Position numbers and translations under genes: made by a program | Notes under the pieces: model-generated | Seen by the model: only the letters and a program-made list of their open reading frames with translations | Told to the model about the DNA's origin: nothing | Database searches by the model: none | Source of the DNA: Planctomycetia bacterium | Lineage (GTDB): Bacteria > Planctomycetota > Planctomycetia > Pirellulales > Thermoguttaceae | Direction of reading: 5' to 3' | NCBI GenBank assembly: GCA_030527015.1 | Contig: JAUNBR010000009.1 | Location: forward strand, 1-64,000 | DNA length: 64,000 nucleotides | Shown here: piece by piece, positions 1-5,696 of the stretch | Layout: every line of letters starts with the position of its first letter | Numbering within the stretch: position 1 is the first letter of the stretch

Positions 1-1
1 A

Positions 2-61
2 TTATTCTATCGTGCAAATTTTGGCAAAACTTTTGCGAAATTTTAAAATGGAATGAGTATA
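2..61. repeat. Left direct repeat, IS630-like terminus
   Basis: Nearly identical to 4788-4846 and in the same orientation. Read inward from position 61 on the minus strand it begins TATACTCATTCCATTTTAAA, close to the MITE left terminus TATACTGGTTCCACTTTAAA. Position 1 already differs from the right copy. It contains the palindrome GCAAAACTTTTGC. Confidence 0.7.
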
Positions 62-146
62 CTAAAATTGTCAGCAAAACTCTGCGCGACTTTAATGAAA
101 ATTTTCAGGTGAACCACCGTACAAACTATAAAACCCGCATTCACCC

Positions 147-155
147 AAAGGAGGG
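147..155 (+). promoter_or_regulatory. Shine-Dalgarno of cas12a
   Basis: AAAGGAGGG precedes two consecutive ATG codons at 158 and 161. Spacing from GGAGG is 3 nt to the first and 6 nt to the second, so 161 is the better start by spacing. A TATAAA box lies at 127-132, but no convincing -35 partner is visible. Confidence 0.65.
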
Positions 156-157
156 CC

Positions 158-3100
158 ATGATGACGATTTTCGACGATTTCCACAAGAAGTATTCAATCT
201 CCCGAACTCTTCGATTTCAGCTGCTCCCTCAAGGTAAGACGCGCGAGCATATCGACAAGCTAAACCTTATCGCCCAAGACGAAAAGCGGCACGAGGATTA
301 CAAGAAGGTCAAACTGCTGATCGACGATTTTCATCGATTTATCATCGAGCAGGTGCTTTCCGGTCCGATTACGCATGCTCCCGATCTGGAGTGGCGACAG
401 CTGGCCGATGCGATCGTGGCGTACCGAAAGGACCATTCCACGGTGCACAAATTGGAAAAACTGCAGGAAGAGTTTCGTAAGGTGATCGGAAACGCATTCA
501 CGGAGAATGAATCCTTCAAAAAAATCGACAAGAAGGAATTATTTACCGAGCTGCTGCCCCAGTTTTGGCAGACGCACCCGATTTCCGAGTCCGATCAGGA
601 AGCGGTCGAATCGTTTGACCGGTTTACCACTTATTTTTCTGGTTATCACGAGAACCGACGCAATATCTATTCCCCCGACAAACCGTCGGTCTCCATTCCG
701 TGGCGAATCGTCAACGATAATTTCCCCAAGTTTTTAGGCAATATAGAAATTTTTCAGCAGCTTCAGCAGGCGTGCCCGGAAGAATTAAAAAAACTTGAAA
801 AGGAACTAAAGCAAAATCATCGTCTGGGAAATTGGCAGCTGCGAGATCTATTTTCTATCGATTTTTTTGGACAGGTTTTATCTCAAAACGGTATCGACTT
901 TTATAATACCGTCATCGCCGGCGTTTCCGAGGGGGCGGGAAAAAAGAAAAAACAAGGCATAAACGAAAAAATCAATCTCTGGCGGCAAAAAAATCCGGAT
1001 AAGAAAATCCCGTTTATGACGCAGCTGTACAAACAGATTCTCTCTGATCGGAAGTCCGAGTCGTTCAGTTTCGAGCTGTTTCCTGACGATAAATCCCTGC
1101 TGAACGCAGTCAAGGCGTTTCATTCTGATGCGAAAGAAACGATTCAGGAAATTGTCAACTTGCTCGGACGTCTAAAAACGTTTGACGCCACACGTCTCCA
1201 TGTTCCAGCTTCCGCGGTTCAGCAAATTTCACATACGCTGTTTGGCAACTGGTCAATTCTGCGTTCACTGATTACCGACGAGGCGATTCGCGCCAGTGAA
1301 TCACTGAACACCAAAAAGCTGCGCGAGAAAAAGGTAAACGAAATCGAAAAGGCGAATTTCTATTCTTTGGCTTTTCTTAACGAACTGATTTCCCGATACG
1401 AACTGACCCCCGACGACGAAACCACGCAAACCAACGCTTCCGGTCCCGCGGTCTCCGCTGGCGCCATTTCCATCTTTAAATTTTGGTCGGGCGTTTCGGC
1501 TTTACGCAAACAGATTCTGGAGGCATATCGTGAATTTCAAACCGTCGCTGCAAAAGAGTTTTCAACGACCTCGCCCTTACGCGGCCAGCCGGACGACGTC
1601 GAGCGAGTCAAGAAGTATCTCGACGCAGTTCAAGAGCTGCTGCATTTAGTAAAGACGCTAGTGGTTCCGCCAGATCTCGACCGCGATTTGAATTTTTACA
1701 ATCAGCTTGACACGCTTTACCAAACGCTGAATAATATTGTGCCTCTGTACAATCAGGTTCGCAGTTCACTGACGAGAAAGGTGTCCGAAGTCGAAAAGTT
1801 CAAACTGAATTTTGAGAACCCGACCCTGGCCAACGGCTGGGATGAAAACAAGGAACAAGACAACACCTGCATTCTGCTTCGCAGGGACGGGAAATATTAT
1901 CTGGGAATTCTCAACGCGCGGAATAAACCGAAAACTCAAGATTTGTTAGACAAACAGGGCGGACCGAGGTATCAGAAAATCGTCTACAAATTGTTGCCTG
2001 GTCCGAACAAGATGTTCCCCAAAGTATTCTTTTCCGCCAAAGGCCTGCAAGTGTACAATCCGCCTGCCAGTATTTTGGAAGGATACAAAAAGGGGCGGCA
2101 CAAGAAAGGGAATACATTCAACCTGAAATTCTGTCATCGGCTAATCAATTTCTTCAAGGAAAAAATCGCAGAGCACCCGGACTGGTCGAAATTCAACTTC
2201 CAGTTTTCCGACACGTCAACTTATAAAGATATAAGCGATTTTTATAATGAAGTGGAAAAGCAGGGATATAAAATTGACTTCAAAAACGTCTCCGCCGCAC
2301 AAATCGATCAGTGGGTCGACGAAGGCAAGCTGTTTTTATTCCAAATCTATAATAAAGACTACGCATCGGGCGCAACAGGTGCTAAAAATCTACATACATT
2401 ATATTGGGAACAGATCTTTTCGAAAGAAAATCTCTCCGACGTCATTTTTAAACTCGACGGTCAGGCGGAGCTATTCTTTCGGCCGGTCAGTCCAAATCTC
2501 GATAAACCGGTAATTCACCGAGTTGGCCAAAAGCTGGTCAACCGACGCCTTAACGACGCGGATCGAACTCCGATTCCGGAAAATGTTTATACGGAACTGC
2601 TCGCGTTTTACAATAAACGTATCTCTAAAACCAAACTTAGCCCCGAAGCGATCAATCTGATTAACAGAAATCTCGTCGGTGTCCGATCGGTTCCATATGA
2701 CATCATCAAGGATCGCCGCTACACCATGCCCCAATTCCAATTCCACGTGAAAATCAAGATTAATTTTAAGGCACCGAGATCCCTCTCTGGTTTTAATTTT
2801 AACGTTTTGAACGTGCTCAAAGATAATCCTAACGTCCATATCATCGGCCTGGACCGTGGAGAAAGAAACCTTATTTACCTAACTTTAATTAATCAAAAAG
2901 GGAAAATCGTCATTCAGAAATCGTTTAACGTCGTCGGCGAGAATCAGCAAAAAACGGACTATGAACGTTTACTGGCAGAGAAGCAGAAGTACCGAGATGA
3001 AAAACGAAAATCCTGGCAAGCGATCGGGAAAATCCGCGAACTGAAGGAGGGTTATGTTTCGCAAGTCATCCATGAAATTATCCAGTTAATGATAAAATAC

Positions 3101-4024
3101 AACGCGATCGTCGTCATGGAAGATCTAAACTTCGGATTCAAACGCGGCCGATTTCACGTCGAAAAACAGGTTTACCAGAAGTTTGAGCTGGCGCTTATTT
3201 CAAAACTCAACTATTTAGTTTTCAAAGATCGGAAGCCCGGCCAGCCCGGCGGCGTACGGCGTGGTTACCAGCTGACACCCGAACTCCAGCAAGTCGATAA
3301 AATCGGACGCCAGTGCGGTTTCCTCTTTTACGTCCCGGCGGGATACACCTCAAAAATTGATCCCACGACCGGTTTCGTCAATCTGCTCCAATTTCATGAC
3401 CAGGTCGAAAAAGCACAGGAATTGTACCGTAATATGAACAAAATACGATACAATTCCCGACGCGATTATTTTGAATTTCAATTCGACTACAAAAACTTCG
3501 TCAAACACACAGACGCAGAGTCGTCACCGTGGACGGTATGTACATACGGAACGCACCGAATAATGGGGCGTAAAGATAAGCGCACGAATCAATGGATTCC
3601 GGAAAGTATTAACGTAACCCAACAGATAAAAAAACTATTTACGGATTACAAAATTGACTTTCAATCTGGCTCGGATTTACGCGCAGCAATTACATCACGC
3701 ACAGAAAGCGCCTTCTTCAAACGCCTCAACGGACTATTAAAACTAACCGTTCAAATGCGCTACAGTAACTCCCAGACGGGCGAAGATTTCATTTTGTCTC
3801 CGGTTGCGTACAATGAACAAAAAGGCCTATTTTTCCAGACGTCGGGAAATCCAAACGATAAACTTCCTGCGGATGCCGACGCAAACGGTGCGTACCATAT
3901 CGCGCTGAAAGGATTATGGCTAGTCCAACATGGAATTACGGAAGAGGGTGATAAAATTTCGCTTGCGTCTTTATCGAATTCTGTTTGGTTTCAATATGCG
4001 CGATCGCGAAATGAAAAATTTTAA
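158..4024 (+). CDS. cas12a: Cas12a (Cpf1) type V-A CRISPR effector nuclease
   Basis: RNA-guided DNA endonuclease that normally processes its own crRNA and cuts both strands with one RuvC site. The protein is 1,288 aa, a normal Cas12a length, and collinear with the family from the N-terminal ISRTLRFQLLPQGKT to the end. RuvC I is IIGLDRGERNLIY (D899), RuvC II is VVMEDLNFGF (E988) and RuvC III is DADANGAYHIALKG (1239-1252). The Nuc-domain arginine falls in VQMRYSN (R1201). The WED crRNA-processing triad appears as H787, R796 (usually Lys) and K851 in IIKDRRY. PAM-contact positions include LANGWDENKE (Asn where AsCas12a has Ser542) and the lysine in MFPKVFF. The nuclease looks intact. There are no adaptation genes; one repeat follows downstream. 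The start may be 161. IS630-type ends on both sides suggest acquisition by transfer. Confidence 0.97.
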   Translation: MMTIFDDFHKKYSISRTLRFQLLPQGKTREHIDKLNLIAQDEKRHEDYKKVKLLIDDFHRFIIEQVLSGPITHAPDLEWRQLADAIVAYRKDHSTVHKLEKLQEEFRKVIGNAFTENESFKKIDKKELFTELLPQFWQTHPISESDQEAVESFDRFTTYFSGYHENRRNIYSPDKPSVSIPWRIVNDNFPKFLGNIEIFQQLQQACPEELKKLEKELKQNHRLGNWQLRDLFSIDFFGQVLSQNGIDFYNTVIAGVSEGAGKKKKQGINEKINLWRQKNPDKKIPFMTQLYKQILSDRKSESFSFELFPDDKSLLNAVKAFHSDAKETIQEIVNLLGRLKTFDATRLHVPASAVQQISHTLFGNWSILRSLITDEAIRASESLNTKKLREKKVNEIEKANFYSLAFLNELISRYELTPDDETTQTNASGPAVSAGAISIFKFWSGVSALRKQILEAYREFQTVAAKEFSTTSPLRGQPDDVERVKKYLDAVQELLHLVKTLVVPPDLDRDLNFYNQLDTLYQTLNNIVPLYNQVRSSLTRKVSEVEKFKLNFENPTLANGWDENKEQDNTCILLRRDGKYYLGILNARNKPKTQDLLDKQGGPRYQKIVYKLLPGPNKMFPKVFFSAKGLQVYNPPASILEGYKKGRHKKGNTFNLKFCHRLINFFKEKIAEHPDWSKFNFQFSDTSTYKDISDFYNEVEKQGYKIDFKNVSAAQIDQWVDEGKLFLFQIYNKDYASGATGAKNLHTLYWEQIFSKENLSDVIFKLDGQAELFFRPVSPNLDKPVIHRVGQKLVNRRLNDADRTPIPENVYTELLAFYNKRISKTKLSPEAINLINRNLVGVRSVPYDIIKDRRYTMPQFQFHVKIKINFKAPRSLSGFNFNVLNVLKDNPNVHIIGLDRGERNLIYLTLINQKGKIVIQKSFNVVGENQQKTDYERLLAEKQKYRDEKRKSWQAIGKIRELKEGYVSQVIHEIIQLMIKYNAIVVMEDLNFGFKRGRFHVEKQVYQKFELALISKLNYLVFKDRKPGQPGGVRRGYQLTPELQQVDKIGRQCGFLFYVPAGYTSKIDPTTGFVNLLQFHDQVEKAQELYRNMNKIRYNSRRDYFEFQFDYKNFVKHTDAESSPWTVCTYGTHRIMGRKDKRTNQWIPESINVTQQIKKLFTDYKIDFQSGSDLRAAITSRTESAFFKRLNGLLKLTVQMRYSNSQTGEDFILSPVAYNEQKGLFFQTSGNPNDKLPADADANGAYHIALKGLWLVQHGITEEGDKISLASLSNSVWFQYARSRNEKF

Positions 4025-4090
4025 CGTTACACGAGGAACCTTACCCTTGTTTTTTTCCAAACCATCGGTATAATTATTTAGTCGAGAGCA

Positions 4091-4191
4091 ATTACTGTTT
4101 TCCTTTAAATTTCCATTTTGTACGGCTCTGGAAGCAAGCATTTTCAGTGAACAAAAGCGGAGAAAGGAAAAATTATAGTGTATCGGGTATA
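4091..4191 (+). repeat. MITE copy downstream of cas12a
   Basis: Diverged forward copy of the ~105-bp palindromic family. The right end (TATAGTGTATCGGGTATA) is well preserved; the left end reads TTACTGTTTTCC. It starts 66 nt after the cas12a stop and ends just before the crRNA-like repeat. The central hairpin is partly decayed. Confidence 0.75.
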
Positions 4192-4212
4192 TAAGTTTCC
4201 GCTACGACGGAT

Positions 4213-4248
4213 TGTTTTGTTCTTGCTGTAATTTCTACTCGAGTAGAT
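4213..4248 (+). CRISPR. Solitary Cas12a-type direct repeat (crRNA handle)
   Basis: Positions 4229-4248 read TAATTTCTACTCGAGTAGAT, matching the conserved Cas12a handle: UCUAC/GUAGA stem, UCGA loop, flanking AAUU and U. A 36-nt repeat unit would start near 4213. The 3' flank (4249 to about 4272) would be the guide. No second repeat is present in the flanking sequence, so this is not an array. Only the + strand gives the correct handle, the same direction as cas12a. Whether it is transcribed is unknown. Confidence 0.75.
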
Positions 4249-4272
4249 ATTGTATGGGCCTATATGGCACAC
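4249..4272 (+). ncRNA. Candidate guide/spacer 3' of the solitary repeat
   Basis: The ~24 nt immediately 3' of the handle occupy the guide position of a mature Cas12a crRNA. The stretch reads ATTGTATGGGCCTATATGGC and onward, with no second repeat to delimit it. By eye I found no matching protospacer elsewhere in the window. It could equally be plain flanking DNA beside a relic repeat. Confidence 0.35.
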
Positions 4273-4298
4273 ATTTTATTATTTTTTTACAACGAAAA

Positions 4299-4418
4299 TA
4301 ACTGGTTCTCCTTTCAATTTTCGTTTTATGAGATTTTGGAAGCAGAATATTTTTCACGAAGCAAAATGCCTGTTCATTAGAGCCGCATAAAATGGAAATT
4401 TAAAGTGGAACCAGTATA
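4299..4418. repeat. Chimeric MITE with two left-type ends
   Basis: The left half is a forward left-type end (AACTGGTTCTCCTTTCAATT) and the right half is an inverted left-type end (AAATTTAAAGTGGAACCAG, then TATA). Other copies pair a left with a right end. Its right edge truncates the IS630 transposase pseudogene, and together with the copy at 4091-4191 it encloses the solitary crRNA repeat. Confidence 0.7.
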
Positions 4419-4748
4419 GAACATGCCGCTGGAGTTTAGCCACTTTTGGGCAGAGATTTTCGTCTGGCACTTCCCGAGCTCTTTCTTTCAGAGGTTGGTG
4501 AGCCTGACCGCATGACCTCACAAAGGACGATGTTTGAGTGCCTCGATTCCGCCGGATTTCCATTTTTGAAAGTAGTTGCGCACCGTGTTTTCGTCAACCA
4601 TCAGCACCTCTGTCACGTCGCCGATGGCCCAGCCGCTTCCGAGCAGAAAAACCGCTTTTATCCTGTCTGCCAGCCACTTTTCACGGGTTCTCTTGTGCTC
4701 ACGGCGCAAGTTTTCTAAAATTTCTTGAGATAATTTGTAATTTTCCAT
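4419..4748 (-). pseudogene. IS630-family transposase, N-terminal remnant
   Basis: The reading frame opens at 4748 (MENYKLSQEILEN) behind an AAGGTGG ribosome site and encodes about 76 residues of the N-terminal helix-turn-helix region. Recognisable parts are GWAIGDVTEVLMVDENTV, then VRNYFQKWKSGGIEALKHRP. It hits a stop at 4518-4520. A further stretch in another frame (VPDENLCPKVAKLQRHV) looks like the continuation after a frameshift. The catalytic DDE domain is missing, cut off by the MITE ending at 4418. It must be inactive; a functional copy would have to be elsewhere. Confidence 0.75.
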
Positions 4749-4787
4749 TTTGCCCACCTTGATAACGGTTTTGTGTATTGTGATAAT

Positions 4788-4846
4788 TTATTCTATCGTG
4801 CAAGTTTTGTGAAAACTTTTGCGAAATTTTAAATGAAATGAGTATA
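4788..4846. repeat. Right direct repeat, IS630-like terminus
   Basis: Partner of the repeat at 2-61. It lies between the transposase remnant (start 4748) and unrelated flanking DNA, so it is the 5' terminal region of that insertion sequence. Read inward it starts TATACTCATTTCATTT. The GAAAACTTTTGCG segment corresponds to the palindrome of the left copy. Confidence 0.7.
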
Positions 4847-4851
4847 TCTGA

Positions 4852-4955
4852 GTTCTGACACCACCCACCTAAATTTCCATTTCTTGTGGCCAGAAAACCA
4901 GTTTTTCCGCGAAGCGTAATCTCAAGAAAAGAAAATTTATAGTGCGTCTGAAATA
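4852..4955 (+). repeat. Diverged MITE overlapping the folK 3' end
   Basis: Contains AAATTTCCATTTCTTGTGGC on the left and GAAAATTTATAGTGCGTCTG on the right, the expected order for a forward copy. Its right end, read on the minus strand, encodes the last residues and TAA stop of folK (...SDAL*). Confidence 0.55.
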
Positions 4956-5683
4956 ATACGATTATGAGGATTCGCCCCACGGCGCACGTCTTCAGTAATA
5001 AACTCCAGAAGTTTTTTCGCTGTACCGTCTTCTATTTCTCCTGAGTTTCTCATTAATTGACGTAACTGGAGTACGGGAATATGCATACGTCGTGCAGAAG
5101 AAAGACATTTTTGTAGATTCTCTGGTGTTTCATCGGGTTTAACCAGCAGAGAATGAGTCTGAGAGGGAATCCCCTCTGGAGAAAAAAGTGTAAAAGAAAA
5201 ATTCTCCGCACCATAAAGATGTTCTGCTAAATTTATTAACGTAAGCCCCGTGGGAGCATGAATCATATCTCCCGCCACGTGAATGGCCGCATCCAGAACA
5301 AAACGCCGCCACGGAATTAATGGATGTGGAATCATCAGCTGTGGCCAATCATCCAAAATCAGCTCGTCAAAAAGCAGTAAATCTAAATCAATTTTTCTTG
5401 CTTCCCAGCGAGAATGAGATTCCCTGCCAAGAATTTTTTCTATTTTTTTTAGGTGGATGAGAAGATCATGCGGAGTCACATTTTCTGCGATTTTAAGCCT
5501 AAAAACGGTGTTCAAGAAATTCGCGTCCTGAGAATTTCCGCCCACCGGTACAGTAAAAAGACACTCGCCACGACAGAAAGCGTCCGTAAAAGGTAACTCA
5601 CAAAGATATGCTTCTGCCTGAACGAGTGTTTTCTGCACATCCCCAAGATTCGCGCCAAAACCGATCAAAACATCATGTTTCAT
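4937..5683 (-). CDS. folK: 2-amino-4-hydroxy-6-hydroxymethyldihydropteridine pyrophosphokinase
   Basis: HPPK transfers pyrophosphate from ATP to 6-hydroxymethyl-7,8-dihydropterin in folate synthesis. Visible signatures are IGFGANLGD at the N-terminus, then SRWEARKIDLDLLLFDELIL and IPHPLIPWRRFVL, which carry the metal- and pterin-binding core. The start is placed at ATG 5683 (MKHDVLIGFGANLG), 13 nt after the stop of the upstream gene; the GGAGA in that gene's end is rather far away (about 18 nt), so coupling is likely. At about 248 aa it is longer than the usual ~160 aa: about 85 extra C-terminal residues (SFTLFSPEGIPSQ onward) match nothing I recognise. The last residues and the stop come from a MITE. 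Confidence 0.9.
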   Translation of the reverse strand: MKHDVLIGFGANLGDVQKTLVQAEAYLCELPFTDAFCRGECLFTVPVGGNSQDANFLNTVFRLKIAENVTPHDLLIHLKKIEKILGRESHSRWEARKIDLDLLLFDELILDDWPQLMIPHPLIPWRRFVLDAAIHVAGDMIHAPTGLTLINLAEHLYGAENFSFTLFSPEGIPSQTHSLLVKPDETPENLQKCLSSARRMHIPVLQLRQLMRNSGEIEDGTAKKLLEFITEDVRRGANPHNRIISDAL

Positions 5684-5696
5684 GTTTTTTAAAACT

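Larger units (their letters stand above)
1..4846. mobile_element. Putative IS630-bracketed cas12a island
   Basis: Two direct repeats of about 60 bp (2-61 and 4788-4846, about 5 differences) enclose cas12a, a solitary crRNA-like repeat, two MITEs and a truncated IS630-type transposase. The right repeat lies just upstream of the transposase start and ends in TATA, as expected for an IS630 terminus with a TA target. The left repeat therefore looks like the same end of a second copy lying mostly outside the window. This suggests a composite transposon or a cargo region between two same-orientation insertion sequences. That is inference: the outer left end is not visible. Confidence 0.45.

Noticed and set aside
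2471-2839. 122-codon minus-strand frame inside cas12a (possible anti-CRISPR)
   Set aside because: It is fully antisense to conserved Cas12a sequence and lacks its own ribosome site or domain features.
4234-4247. Palindrome TCTACTCGAGTAGA as a protein-binding operator
   Set aside because: The flanking AATT and T and the location after cas12a fit a crRNA handle much better.
4213-4300. A full CRISPR array downstream of cas12a
   Set aside because: Only one handle sequence is present; no second repeat occurs at any reasonable spacing up to the transposase remnant.
4354-4563. Minus-strand open frame of 69 codons as a separate gene
   Set aside because: It is partly a MITE and partly the frame-shifted continuation of the IS630 transposase remnant.
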